DNA of 64,000 nucleotides from SZUA-100 sp965248135 (GCA_965248135.1 CBDFIN010000012.1:1612001-1676000); one strand, 5' to 3'. Positions 17,172-25,892 are shown, counted from the first letter of the stretch. A program made the numbers and translations. The notes: generated by a model from the sequence alone, not told the origin.

Positions 17172-18203
17172 TTATCGTTCCTCGTGGTAACCCAGTTTTT
17201 GCTGTAGGGGGCGGTCATGAACCCGCATTAAAAACGCCGGTTCATCACCTGCAACATGGTTTATTTCAGCAAATACCGGCGCGGTAAATGTGTCTTTTGG
17301 CCCCCAGTCGAACACGGTTCCATCGACGGTGCTGCGACCTCGTCCCTTAATGACATGAAATGCTGCGCTTTCAGAGCAGACGGTCGCTCGCACGGTCTCA
17401 CCGGGGCGTATCATTATCGCCGAAAAACCCAGTACGGGGAGAATATCCTGCCCCGTTTCGGGATTGACAAAATCAAGCTCTATATTGTCCGCATCGGAAT
17501 ATTTCGCCAGTTGCCGCAAGCCTTTTTCGGTGCGTTCCCAGGGAAAACGCATCATCGGATAGCGCCGGGCGCTGCGGTCACGGCGAGACGGCACCAGACC
17601 GGGGGAAAGATATTCAACCTCGCTGGCATCAGGCCGATTGCGCTGGGCTTGCAGCTCTGCGCCTTCTGCATAGGAGCCCTCAAGATAAGCAATTAACGGT
17701 AAATCAAGCGCATCCAGCCAGACCACCGGCTTATCACCTTCGTGACCGTGATCATGCCATTCTCCACCCGGTGTGAGCACCAGATCGCCATTCTTCATCG
17801 GCAGCTTTTCGCCATCGACGACGGTATATCCGCCCGCTCCTTCCACAACAATTCGCGCGGCACTTGGCGTATGACGGTGGGCCGGTGCCGCTTCGCCGGG
17901 CAGCAGAAGTTGCAGGCCGATATAGATTGACGAGGTCGCCTGCATGGCACCGACACCGCGCCCGGTATCGGAAAGCACCAGAACCCGGCGCTCGGCCTTT
18001 TCGACCGGGGTTAATTCACCGGCACGTATTAGCAAAGGCCGCACGTCGTCATATTGCCAGAAGCTCGGGCGGGTTTGCGGCTGCGGCCGGTCGTGCGGCA
18101 AAACATTGCGCATCATCGGCCACAAAGGCACAACACCGGCTTTCGTCATTGCTTCGCGGTAATCCGGTGGAAGTTCTTCCAGGGTGCCGAGTTGCTGTGA
18201 CAT
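17172..18203 (-). CDS. Gentisate 1,2-dioxygenase
   Basis: Opens the ring of gentisate (2,5-dihydroxybenzoate) to maleylpyruvate with Fe(II) and O2; cytoplasmic. It is a double-cupin protein of 343 residues, the usual length. The first cupin holds the iron ligands: APAHRHTPSAARIVVEG (His109, His111) and GGEWHDHGHEG (His150 region). The second cupin is near LPVLGFSAIMIRPGETVRAT. The start has a good ribosome site (aaagga) on the minus strand, and a (GATGATGCT)n repeat lies only 14 bases further upstream. Two bases separate it from the downstream hydrolase gene, which is now broken. No maleylpyruvate isomerase is seen nearby. Confidence 0.93.
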   Translation of the reverse strand: MSQQLGTLEELPPDYREAMTKAGVVPLWPMMRNVLPHDRPQPQTRPSFWQYDDVRPLLIRAGELTPVEKAERRVLVLSDTGRGVGAMQATSSIYIGLQLLLPGEAAPAHRHTPSAARIVVEGAGGYTVVDGEKLPMKNGDLVLTPGGEWHDHGHEGDKPVVWLDALDLPLIAYLEGSYAEGAELQAQRNRPDASEVEYLSPGLVPSRRDRSARRYPMMRFPWERTEKGLRQLAKYSDADNIELDFVNPETGQDILPVLGFSAIMIRPGETVRATVCSESAAFHVIKGRGRSTVDGTVFDWGPKDTFTAPVFAEINHVAGDEPAFLMRVHDRPLQQKLGYHEER

Positions 18204-18529
18204 GATTTATCCTTTGTGATGATGCTGATGATGCTGATGATGCTGATGATGCTGATGATGCAAAAAATTGTAGATGGTCCCGAAGGCCCGTGTCAAACAA
18301 CACCTTTGCCAGGCACGGCAATCGATTGAAAGCGATTTGCACGTATTTTGTTAGTTTGCTCCGCTGCGGGCGGTTCTTTGCGGCGCTTTTTGCGCCTCAA
18401 TCACCGTCCTCACATGAGCAGTGCTCAGGGCTGACCCGAATTCCCGAGATTTTTCTTTGAAAAAACCCCTCCATTCGGGCGCCATGCGGATAAACTTTCT
18501 TTCAAGCGATCGCCGTGCTTTGCCAGGCC
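18204..18529. promoter_or_regulatory. Leader/intergenic region of the gentisate operon
   Basis: 326 bases between fumB and gentisate dioxygenase, both on the minus strand. It holds the nine-base tandem repeat at 18218-18261 and a GC-rich part with GCGGCGCTTTTTGCGCC near 18383. It is long enough for an independent promoter, so the gentisate genes are probably transcribed separately from the sdh-fum genes. I do not see a confident promoter. Confidence 0.4.
18218..18261. repeat. Nine-base tandem repeat (GATGATGCT)
   Basis: Four complete GATGATGCT units plus eight bases of a fifth, perfect throughout. It lies directly upstream of the ribosome-binding site of the gentisate dioxygenase gene, which starts at 18203 on the minus strand. 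Slippage would change leader length without altering any reading frame of a known gene. Confidence 0.9.
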
Positions 18530-19207
18530 TTAAATCAATTCATCCTTGCGGTCGTCGGTCTCGCCGAAGCGCTTGAGCACGGCTGGCCTCGTGTCCTCGT
18601 ACACCGCATCAAGGTTCTGGGAAATTTTCGCGTTTTCCCGCTCAAACAGGCTGTTGCCCTCAAGGTCGCTTTCGACGATAAATGGGCCGAAATTTTCCAC
18701 CTCGATCACCCACATGGCCTGGGCGATGCCCAGTTCTTCCGCCCAATACATGGCCTGCACATCATTAACGCCCCGTCCCAAAAGCGCGCCGGTACCGTAG
18801 CCGACCGTTGTCAGATATATCGCGCCATGGGGGACAAAATGGCGATGGTAGTCCTGTTGGCTCATGCCGCCCTTGCCGATGATCAGCCGGGCGCCAGACT
18901 TCGCCAACCATTCGCCGATCCACTTGGAAAAACGAAAGGACGCGGTCGCGGTCACCGCGCCCATATCGAAAGTACCATCATCGCGCGGTGCGGCGGCGGG
19001 TGAACAATGAAAATTAGCGGCACTTTGGGCCGGCAGGTCAAGCGGCAGGTCAACGCCTTCTTCAATAACCCGGCTATAAACCCCTTCGCGCGCCGTATAG
19101 ACGACGCCATCGAGATAAACGATGTCACCAATCTTGAGTTGGGCCAAAGCCGCATCAGTCGGATTGGTGCTCAGGCGGATTTTGTCTGTTGATCTGGCAA
19201 ATTCCAT
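18530..19207 (-). CDS. Two-subunit class I fumarase/tartrate dehydratase, beta subunit
   Basis: Swivelling-domain subunit of an oxygen-sensitive [4Fe-4S] hydro-lyase, 225 residues. Typical segments are LKIGDIVYLDGVVYTARE, GTFDMGAVTATASFRFSKW, LIIGKGGMS and VGYGTGALLGRGV. It overlaps the alpha gene by 37 bases, so expression is coupled. Tartrate dehydratase and class I fumarase have the same architecture. I favour fumarase because of the adjoining succinate dehydrogenase-like genes and the fumarate-producing gentisate route. Confidence 0.85.
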   Translation of the reverse strand: MEFARSTDKIRLSTNPTDAALAQLKIGDIVYLDGVVYTAREGVYSRVIEEGVDLPLDLPAQSAANFHCSPAAAPRDDGTFDMGAVTATASFRFSKWIGEWLAKSGARLIIGKGGMSQQDYHRHFVPHGAIYLTTVGYGTGALLGRGVNDVQAMYWAEELGIAQAMWVIEVENFGPFIVESDLEGNSLFERENAKISQNLDAVYEDTRPAVLKRFGETDDRKDELI

Positions 19208-20136
19208 TCAACCGTCTCCCGGCGCTGGTAGTCTGTGAACCATTGTGGATTGGTGCGATATTCGACCCGGCCATCGGCATAAAGGCGCGCCACGGCGCGG
19301 CGCGATGAAAGACAAAATGCGTGCACGCTCATCTGCATGCCGCCGGTATGACAATAGCCGACCTCGATATTGCAATCGATGACCATCGATTTGCCGACAA
19401 AACCCATCGCCCCCATACCGATTGAATTGCCAAGCTCTTTGAACGTGTCTTCAAGTTCGGCGATTTTGGGGTCGGGATTGCGGTCACCGACAATGCGCAA
19501 ACAGGCGGCGCGCTTGCCTAGCACCATACAGGTGTCTTTCGAACCGCCAAGGCCGATGCCGATGATCGCTGGCTGGCAGGCAAGGCCACGTTTACCGAAA
19601 GCCACCAGACTATCGAGATAAAACCGCTTGATCCCCTGGATACCGTCGGAAGGAAACAACATGCGGTAATCGGTGCCGAACAATCCTCCCTTATGCACGG
19701 TGATCAGGTCAATCCAGTCACCTTCGGGTTCGAAACCAAACTCAATTTCCGGCGCACCGATGCCAACATTGTTGTCATGATCGGTGCGCCAAAGCGGATG
19801 CACGCGGTTGGGCCTTAAAGGAACGCTGTCGGTTGCTTTGGCCGTCGCCCGGCGCAGTGCCGTCTCCAGCGCAACCGGACCGCCCTCGATTGTCGCCTCG
19901 TTGCCCATTTTGACATACCAGCGCGGACAGCCCGTATCACCGCACATGGCGCGACGGTCTTCCTTGGCGGCCTGATAGTTTTCCAACATCGCCTGCAGCA
20001 CGAAGGAGGAAAGTTCGCCATCTTCCACATCAGCGGCTTGTTTCAAGCCTTGCAGATAGTCTTCCGGGATTTCAATCGCTGCCTTGTCCATCAGCGTTGC
20101 GGCGGTTTGTTCTATCAGATCAATTGCAATCATCAA
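19171..20136 (-). CDS. Two-subunit class I fumarase/tartrate dehydratase, alpha subunit
   Basis: Iron-sulfur subunit, 321 residues, that would hydrate fumarate to malate (or dehydrate tartrate). The three cluster cysteines are visible in MCGDTGCPRWYV, GLGGSKDTCMVLGK and EVGYCHTGGMQMSV. Other conserved text includes PLRPNRVHPLWRTDHDNNVG. Starts in an ATGA overlap with the flavoprotein gene, so it is part of the same minus-strand operon. Confidence 0.87.
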   Translation of the reverse strand: MMIAIDLIEQTAATLMDKAAIEIPEDYLQGLKQAADVEDGELSSFVLQAMLENYQAAKEDRRAMCGDTGCPRWYVKMGNEATIEGGPVALETALRRATAKATDSVPLRPNRVHPLWRTDHDNNVGIGAPEIEFGFEPEGDWIDLITVHKGGLFGTDYRMLFPSDGIQGIKRFYLDSLVAFGKRGLACQPAIIGIGLGGSKDTCMVLGKRAACLRIVGDRNPDPKIAELEDTFKELGNSIGMGAMGFVGKSMVIDCNIEVGYCHTGGMQMSVHAFCLSSRRAVARLYADGRVEYRTNPQWFTDYQRRETVEWNLPDQQTKSA

Positions 20137-21878
20137 TCAATCTCCATCTGGCTTTCGCCATTGTCTTCCTGCAACAAGCTCTCACCCGGCTTGACGAGGG
20201 TAAATTGCACCGGTTCGCGGCTGACTTCGAGACCTGAGCCAGTCTTGCGGGCGACGGTGAAATAGGATTTCTCCATTGAACCCGTATCGGGAAAATCCTC
20301 CCGGTAATGGGCGCCACGAGAATTTTCCCGCGCCAGCGCCGCCTTTACGATGACGCTGGAAATCTTGCACAGATTTTGCAGGTTCAACCAGTCATGCCAT
20401 GTCAGATTGAACGCTTGGCTGGCGTTTTCTATACCGGTTTCCATCAGTTGGCGGTGAATTTCATTGATCTCACCATCGGCCCGCTCCAGCCCGGCACGGG
20501 TGCGCATTACACCGGCGTTTTGCCACATCGTTTCCATCAACCAGTTACGTAATTGATGGATATTACCAGGTTTTGTCGAAAGAGGGTACAGCGCCGCGGT
20601 GACCGCCTGTTCCAGCACGTTTTCGTCCGCATCGCGCAACGCACCCGAATTGTTGATGTCTTTACCTATCACATCGCCGGCAATGCCGCCATAGACGGTC
20701 GAATTGGCAACCCCATTGCCGCCGAGGCGATTTGAACCATGGGCGCCGCCGGCATCTTCGCCCGCCACGTGAAGACCTGGAACGGCGGTGCGCGTATCGA
20801 CATCCACCACCACGCCACCCATAAAATAATGCGCTGTGGGCACGACTTCGACCAGGCCCGCGGCAAGATCGAAACCACAATCGGCACACCGCTTGACCAT
20901 GCCGGTGAATTTTTCCCGCACATTTTGTGCTCCCAGATGCGCCATCGAGATATGGACACCACCATTGGGCGTAGCCTTGCCATCCCGTATTTCGGCGTAG
21001 ATTCCACGGCTGACGATATCGCGGGTGGCGCGTTCAGCCATTTCGTCGTGATCAAACATAAAGCGCTCACCCGGCGCATTGAGCAGGTGCCCGCCGGCAC
21101 CACGCAAACCCTCTTCAAGCACCGTTCCGGTCATCCGAGTGCCCTCACCCGCCAAAAGCCCTGTCGGGTGGAACTGCACCATCTCCATATCCCGAAGCGG
21201 CAGGCCAAGCTCATAGGCCATTGCCAAGCCGTCCATCGACTTATCGCCGGAAGGGGTGTGATATTTATACATAACCGGGCCACCGCCGGTCGCCATGAGC
21301 ACCGCTTTGGCCCGCACAAAGCGGAATCCTCCCGTGCGCATATCGATGAACAGAACGCCACAAAGGCCAATGCCATCATTCGCCGGCACCAGCGAAATTG
21401 CGCGGTGTTCGTGCAACCTTTCGACCGGCCTGGAGAGAACCTGCTCCATAAGCCGGTTGATGATTTCAATGCCGGTCAGATCACCCTTGTGCACCGTGCG
21501 GTCGAATGTCTGGCCGGCAAAGGCCTTTTGATGCAGCGAACCATCAAGATTGCGGTCGAAAAAACAGCCGATTTCGTTTTCAAGTTCCCGCACTCTTTCA
21601 ACCGCCGTTTTGCACAGGCGCCAGGCCATGTCCTGATTGGGCAACCACTTGCCGCCTTCAATCGTATCCATGAAATGTCGTTCGACCGAATCTCCTTGCG
21701 CCAGGGCAACGTTGTAACCGCCCTGCACCATGCGGGTGCAGCCGCATTTTCCAATCAGCCCTTTTGCCGCAATGGTAACCTTGCATTCAGGCGCGGCTCG
21801 TTGGGCATGAAGAGCAGCAAACAACCCCGCACCACCGGAGCCAATGATCAAGATATCGGTATCATGCCGTTCCAACAT
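20133..21878 (-). CDS. Succinate dehydrogenase/fumarate reductase-like flavoprotein subunit
   Basis: FAD subunit interconverting succinate and fumarate. I start it at the ATG at 21878 (MLERHDTDILIIGSGGAG), giving 581 residues; the frame opens eight codons earlier. The Rossmann FAD motif is IIGSGGAGLFAA, substrate-site segments are QFHPTGLLAGEGTR, ERATRDIVSRG and GSNRLGGNGVANSTVYGG. In canonical SdhA/FrdA a His in the SHTVxAxGG segment binds FAD covalently. Here that segment is GCTRMVQGG, placing Cys47 at the His position, so flavin is probably bound non-covalently or differently. Fumarate produced from gentisate, or fumarase next door, gives its likely context. Confidence 0.87.
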   Translation of the reverse strand: MLERHDTDILIIGSGGAGLFAALHAQRAAPECKVTIAAKGLIGKCGCTRMVQGGYNVALAQGDSVERHFMDTIEGGKWLPNQDMAWRLCKTAVERVRELENEIGCFFDRNLDGSLHQKAFAGQTFDRTVHKGDLTGIEIINRLMEQVLSRPVERLHEHRAISLVPANDGIGLCGVLFIDMRTGGFRFVRAKAVLMATGGGPVMYKYHTPSGDKSMDGLAMAYELGLPLRDMEMVQFHPTGLLAGEGTRMTGTVLEEGLRGAGGHLLNAPGERFMFDHDEMAERATRDIVSRGIYAEIRDGKATPNGGVHISMAHLGAQNVREKFTGMVKRCADCGFDLAAGLVEVVPTAHYFMGGVVVDVDTRTAVPGLHVAGEDAGGAHGSNRLGGNGVANSTVYGGIAGDVIGKDINNSGALRDADENVLEQAVTAALYPLSTKPGNIHQLRNWLMETMWQNAGVMRTRAGLERADGEINEIHRQLMETGIENASQAFNLTWHDWLNLQNLCKISSVIVKAALARENSRGAHYREDFPDTGSMEKSYFTVARKTGSGLEVSREPVQFTLVKPGESLLQEDNGESQMEID

Positions 21879-21880
21879 AT

Positions 21881-22222
21881 TCACACCGCACCTAGCAACC
21901 ATAGGCTGGAAGTGAGGAAGGCCAGGGCAACCGCGCCGGCGGCAACGGTTTTTTGTCGCGATGACCAGGAAAGAAACTCCAGCGCCAATAATCGCAGGCC
22001 GGCGAACAAATGAACGGAAAGCAGAAAGACAAGCCCGAATTCAGCAAATTTGACGATTGGACTGTCGGTCCAGACAAGCAACTCATCGAGCGCAGCGGGG
22101 CTGGTCAAGGCCAGCGAAAGCACATAAAAATGCGCCGGCAGAAAAAGCGCCAATGCCAGGCCAGAAAGCCGATGCAGCACAAAGGCATACCAAAGTGGAT
22201 GATTGCGGTGTGGCCTGATCAT
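21881..22222 (-). CDS. Succinate dehydrogenase/fumarate reductase-like membrane anchor (second)
   Basis: A 113-residue membrane protein from the ATG at 22222, overlapping the preceding anchor gene by four bases. Three hydrophobic spans; the first part PLWYAFVLHRLSGLALALFL has the His-Arg-x-SG pattern of SdhC-type subunits, and HLFAGLRLLALEF carries a second His likely to serve as a haem b ligand. It stops two bases before the flavoprotein start. Confidence 0.8.
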   Translation of the reverse strand: MIRPHRNHPLWYAFVLHRLSGLALALFLPAHFYVLSLALTSPAALDELLVWTDSPIVKFAEFGLVFLLSVHLFAGLRLLALEFLSWSSRQKTVAAGAVALAFLTSSLWLLGAV

Positions 22223-22551
22223 GCAGCCGTGACGGCGTAAACCGCGCGTCCTCCCATAATCAGCAGAATTGAAAAAACCGCAAGGGTGAAAACAAACAAT
22301 GGGGTTTTGCCGATTTTGAAAGTCTCGAACACGATGACCCGAAGACCGATGGCCGCGTGCATCGATATGGCCAGCACGAAAAGCCCGTAGAACAACCCCC
22401 AAAAAAGACTTCCCCGGGTGCGGCCCAAAATCTCGGCTGAGGAAAGGCCGTTGCGACTGGCATAGATCATCACCGCGATGTGGCCCAGCACCAGCGGTAT
22501 CATGATCAGGGCGGAAAATCTTTGCAAGGCAAATAGCTTGAGGTTCAACAT
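22219..22551 (-). CDS. Succinate dehydrogenase/fumarate reductase-like membrane anchor (first)
   Basis: A 110-residue protein with three membrane spans. LFALQRFSALIMIPLVLGHI contains the QRxSA pattern of SdhC/FrdC-type subunits, and ISMHAAIGLRVIVFE provides a His in the second span. With the second anchor it would form a two-protein quinone/haem membrane domain. Starts three bases after the iron-sulfur subunit gene. Confidence 0.8.
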   Translation of the reverse strand: MLNLKLFALQRFSALIMIPLVLGHIAVMIYASRNGLSSAEILGRTRGSLFWGLFYGLFVLAISMHAAIGLRVIVFETFKIGKTPLFVFTLAVFSILLIMGGRAVYAVTAA

Positions 22552-22554
22552 GGT

Positions 22555-23283
22555 TCAACGGCCCCTGAACAAGATCGATCGCATGGTTTCACGCTTCAAG
22601 CCGGCAATCGAAGCGGTCGGGTTGAGTTCATTCGGACAATGGCTGCTGCAACCCTGCTGCGAATGGCAATTGTGACACCCACCCGTGCCGCTTACGGCCT
22701 TGAATCTCTTCAAATGCGCACCGTCGCGGCTGTCATTTATCAGCGACCAGGCGCGGTTCAGCGCTGCCGGTCCTTGATAATCGGGATTTGCCGCAACCAC
22801 ATCGCAGGCCGCATGGCAAATCGCACAATTAATGCATTCGATTGCCTGATTGGCGGCGAGGCGCTGTGGTGTGTCCGGTTTGATCGCTTCCATTGCATCA
22901 TCGCGTGTCCTGGTCGGGTGAAATACTCCATCGGCTGCCAGCCATTTATCAAAGAACGGATCAAGATCAGCAACAAGATCTTTGACCACCGGCAGATTGC
23001 GCAAGGGCGCGATTTCAAGCGCAATACCGCCTTTGAGCAGCTTTCCCACATGGGTGCGGCAGGTCCAGCGTGGCCGGCCATTGACCATCATGGCGCAAGA
23101 GCCGCACATGCCGACGCGGCAGGCATAGCGATAGGAAAGGGTCGGATCGGCATTTTGCTGGATCCAGCTGACAACATCCAGAACCGTTTGGCTTTTGCGC
23201 GCCGGGACACGGAAGTTTTCAAACCGGCCTTCTCCCTGTGCCGTTTTGCCGCCAAACCCGCGCCAAACCGCAACTTTTAGCAT
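22555..23283 (-). CDS. Succinate dehydrogenase/fumarate reductase-like iron-sulfur subunit
   Basis: First gene of the minus-strand operon, 242 residues from the ATG at 23283. Open frame extends far upstream but without protein-like composition, so I use this start. [2Fe-2S] cysteines are in YACRVGMCGSC and WTC (55, 60, 63, 75), a [4Fe-4S] motif is CINCAICHAAC (150-160), and the [3Fe-4S] area is CHNCHSQQGCSSHCP (203-216). Canonical SdhB has Pro after the fourth cysteine of the 4Fe motif; here it is Asp, and the last cluster has extra cysteines. Together with Cys47 in the flavoprotein this marks a divergent complex. Confidence 0.87.
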   Translation of the reverse strand: MLKVAVWRGFGGKTAQGEGRFENFRVPARKSQTVLDVVSWIQQNADPTLSYRYACRVGMCGSCAMMVNGRPRWTCRTHVGKLLKGGIALEIAPLRNLPVVKDLVADLDPFFDKWLAADGVFHPTRTRDDAMEAIKPDTPQRLAANQAIECINCAICHAACDVVAANPDYQGPAALNRAWSLINDSRDGAHLKRFKAVSGTGGCHNCHSQQGCSSHCPNELNPTASIAGLKRETMRSILFRGR

Positions 23284-23548
23284 ATTTTCATTCTTGCCCA
23301 CGGCTGGTTCCCGCACTGCCGGTTGATGTTGGAAAGGGACTTGTTCGGCCCTATGGTAAAGCCAGCCGCTGCCGGCGGAAAGTGATTTTTTCCGATGAAC
23401 TGTACAAGCATGGCTCACGAGCATCCAAGATGGAATGCTGAGACACAAGTTCAAAACGTCCGGCCGTCGTTCACACACATGTGTTTGGCCTTGAATTGCA
23501 CCACAACGGCAATTGATGGAATGGCTTTGATAATTTGCTGCAAAGAAG

Positions 23549-24163
23549 GTGCTGACGGTGCGCATATACAGTCTTTTCATCCTGTCGAACCTATTGGCCT
23601 TTGCCACCGGTAACGGGGTTATTGTTGGCCAGGCCAGCGCCAAAGATGCGACCGCCATTTTCGCCGGTGGTTGTTTTTGGTGTCTGGAGAAAGATCTGGA
23701 ACATGTCGCCGGGGTCAAAAAGGTAGTCTCGGGTTACACCGATGGCCGGAGCAGCGAACCAAGCTATGAAAATCGCGTGAAAAACGGTTTTCGCGACGTG
23801 GTGCGGGTCACTTTCGATCAGTCCAAACTGTCCTACGATAATCTGCTTCATGCCTATTGGCGCAAGGTTGATCCAACTGATCCCGGCGGCCAGTTCTGTG
23901 ACCGCGGACACGCGTTCACCAGCGCTATTTACGCCACCTCAAACGAACAAAAGAAAATTGCCCAGGCGTCGAAGGCAGCGCTAATGAATTCGGGCCTGTT
24001 GAAGCGCAAGGTGGTAACACCGGTGCTGATGGCAAAGAAGTTTTATGCCGCCGAACCCGAGCACCAGAACTATTACAAGAAAAATCCCGGCCGCTATAAA
24101 TTCTACCGTTTCACCTGCCGGCGTGACGCAAAAATCCGCCGCGTCTGGAGCGGCTCACCTTGA
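23549..24163 (+). CDS. msrA: Peptide methionine sulfoxide reductase MsrA, exported
   Basis: Repairs oxidised methionine (S-sulfoxide) in proteins. About 204 residues from a GTG start; another GTG lies three codons on. An N-terminal hydrophobic segment (YSLFILSNLLAFATG) is a signal peptide, so it acts in the periplasm. The catalytic motif is AGGCFWCLEKDLEHV (GCFWxxE), followed by SGYTDG, DPTDPGGQFCDRGHAFTSAIY and EPEHQNYY. The C-terminus ends VWSGSP and its stop codon lies in a 52-base scrap of istA, so the natural tail has probably been replaced. Divergent from the sdh operon. Confidence 0.92.
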   Translation: MLTVRIYSLFILSNLLAFATGNGVIVGQASAKDATAIFAGGCFWCLEKDLEHVAGVKKVVSGYTDGRSSEPSYENRVKNGFRDVVRVTFDQSKLSYDNLLHAYWRKVDPTDPGGQFCDRGHAFTSAIYATSNEQKKIAQASKAALMNSGLLKRKVVTPVLMAKKFYAAEPEHQNYYKKNPGRYKFYRFTCRRDAKIRRVWSGSP

Positions 24164-24212
24164 CGCGTATCCATGATGATCTGCGGCGTGTTGGCTATGA
24201 CGGCAGTTACGA
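24161..24212 (+). mobile_element. IS21 istA scrap
   Basis: 52 bases identical to 35047-35098 inside istA. No other IS21 sequence is adjacent. It supplies the msrA stop codon. Confidence 0.85.
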
Positions 24213-24302
24213 AATAGCGGGATCATAATAAAGTAATCCCGCCATACAAATGGGAAATTGAGTTTTGTGACCGCTCGCCACGACACAAAGCCGATCAGCG
24301 CT

Positions 24303-25715
24303 TCACACATGTCTGGCAAATCCAAGAACCTGCTCCGCCTCACCCAGGCATTTGTCGATTATGTCGAGCGCGTCATCCAACTGATCGCGGGTCAAAACCA
24401 GCGGCGGCGTGAAGGTCAGATTATTGCCCATGGTAATCTTGAACGAAAGCCCGGCATCAAGGCATCGATAGAATACTTCTTCAGCAAGATCATTGGCCGG
24501 GGTTTTGTCGGCTCTCGCCTCAACCAGTTCCATGCCGAATAAAAAACCTCGGCCTCGGACATCACCGATGGTTGGGTGGTCGACCATCATTTCTTTAAGA
24601 CGGTTGATGGCGTATGCGCCCATTGTGGCAGCGTTGTCGACCAGGCCTTCATCCTCAATGATCTCGATTGTTGTCAGCGCCGCACGCGCTGTGACCGGGT
24701 TTTTTTCGTGGGTGTAGTGGCCAAAAGCATAGGCGCCACCAATGTCGAGGTCGCCACGGGCGAGCACCGCGGCGATCGGCAAAATACCGCCACCAAGCGC
24801 CTTTCCCATAACCAGAATATCCGGGGCAACGTGGTCATGATCGCAGGCGAACATCTTTCCGGTCTTGCCAAGCCCGGTGGGGATTTCATCAAATATCAAC
24901 AAGGCGCCATGATCGTTACATGCCTGGCGAACTTCAGCCCAAAAACCCGGTGGCGGAATATAAGGCACCGCGCGGGCGGGCTCAGCGATGACGGCACCAA
25001 CATCGCCCTCCTTTTCCAGTACATAACGCACGAAATTGGCGCAGGCCATCTTGCACAAATCAAGCTGCGGTCTGCCATCGGTTTCAGGATAGCCATAGGC
25101 ACAACGATAACAGGCAAAGGGCGCGACATGTTCAGTGCCGGTCAACAGCGGACCAGCAAGGTGGGAGCGAAACAATTGCTCGCCACCAACTGAAGCTGCA
25201 CCAAACCCGGCACCGTGAAAAGCATCCCAAAATGAAATCGTCTTGTGTCTGCCGGTCGCTGCACGGGCAATCTTGAGCGCTACTTCGACCGCATCGGATC
25301 CGCCGGTGGTAAACAGAACCTTGTCCAGGCCTGCCGGCGAAATATCAGCAAGTTTGCTCGCCAGTGCCGTTGCTGGCGCGCAGGCAAACCGGCGGGGGGC
25401 AAACGGCAGTTCGTCCATCTGTCTGGCAATAGCTGCTTTTAGCTTTGGGTGGCCATAGCCGATGTGATGAACATTATTACCGTGAAAATCGAGATAACGC
25501 CGGCCTTGGGCATCCTCTATACAGGGGCCTTTTGCTTTGACAATTACGGATAGGCAGGGTGTGGAAACCGACTGATGCAGAAAATGCCGGGCGTCTTCGT
25601 TGAGCTGTCTTTGAATATCGGTGGTGTGATTGCGTAATGCCCATTGGGCCCGACGGGTTGACGTGTTTAATTCACCCTCGGATTGCACTGGTGGTTTGGT
25701 TAAATTGCCGCGCAT
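24303..25715 (-). CDS. Class III PLP-dependent aminotransferase-family enzyme
   Basis: Fold type I PLP enzyme of about 470 residues; the frame opens at 25769 but the ATG at 25715 (MRGNLTKPPVQSEG) gives a more normal length. Key segments: DFHGNNVHHIGYGHPKL, the PLP phosphate site TTGGSDAVEVALKIAR, AFHGAGFGAASVGG, the cofactor Asp in LLIFDEIPTGLGKTGKMF, and the Schiff-base lysine in DILVMGKALGGGI. The DEIPTGLG and FHGNNVH variants differ from ornithine or GABA aminotransferases and remind me of the phosphonate-related lyase PbfA; that assignment is tentative. Stands alone, divergent from hspQ. Confidence 0.85.
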   Translation of the reverse strand: MRGNLTKPPVQSEGELNTSTRRAQWALRNHTTDIQRQLNEDARHFLHQSVSTPCLSVIVKAKGPCIEDAQGRRYLDFHGNNVHHIGYGHPKLKAAIARQMDELPFAPRRFACAPATALASKLADISPAGLDKVLFTTGGSDAVEVALKIARAATGRHKTISFWDAFHGAGFGAASVGGEQLFRSHLAGPLLTGTEHVAPFACYRCAYGYPETDGRPQLDLCKMACANFVRYVLEKEGDVGAVIAEPARAVPYIPPPGFWAEVRQACNDHGALLIFDEIPTGLGKTGKMFACDHDHVAPDILVMGKALGGGILPIAAVLARGDLDIGGAYAFGHYTHEKNPVTARAALTTIEIIEDEGLVDNAATMGAYAINRLKEMMVDHPTIGDVRGRGFLFGMELVEARADKTPANDLAEEVFYRCLDAGLSFKITMGNNLTFTPPLVLTRDQLDDALDIIDKCLGEAEQVLGFARHV

Positions 25716-25831
25716 GGTGCATCCGGGTAAATTCAACATGGATTGTTGCAAGCATAGTGGCAGAAACACGTCGACAATGCCAGATTGCCGTCTGCGGACA
25801 GAGAGCCTGGCTCAAAATGAAGTTTTTGATT

Positions 25832-25892
25832 GTCTGACACGGCAGGTTACTGTTATCTTTGTTGCATGACGAGCCGTGAATTTGTGTCAGAC
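25832..25892. promoter_or_regulatory. Inverted repeat between divergent genes
   Basis: GTCTGACAC (25832-25840) and GTGTCAGAC (25884-25892) form a perfect nine-base inverted repeat with 43 bases between. It lies between the aminotransferase and hspQ promoters and ends 28 bases before the hspQ start. A regulator-binding pair is possible. Confidence 0.35.

Noticed and set aside
20739..22013. A 424-codon open frame on the plus strand opposite the flavoprotein gene
   Set aside because: It is a mirror frame of sdhA-like coding sequence with no recognisable domain and no start signal; the minus-strand protein is clearly the real gene.
22555..23718. A 387-codon version of the iron-sulfur subunit
   Set aside because: The first 145 codons have no protein-like similarity; the family start fits the ATG at 23283.
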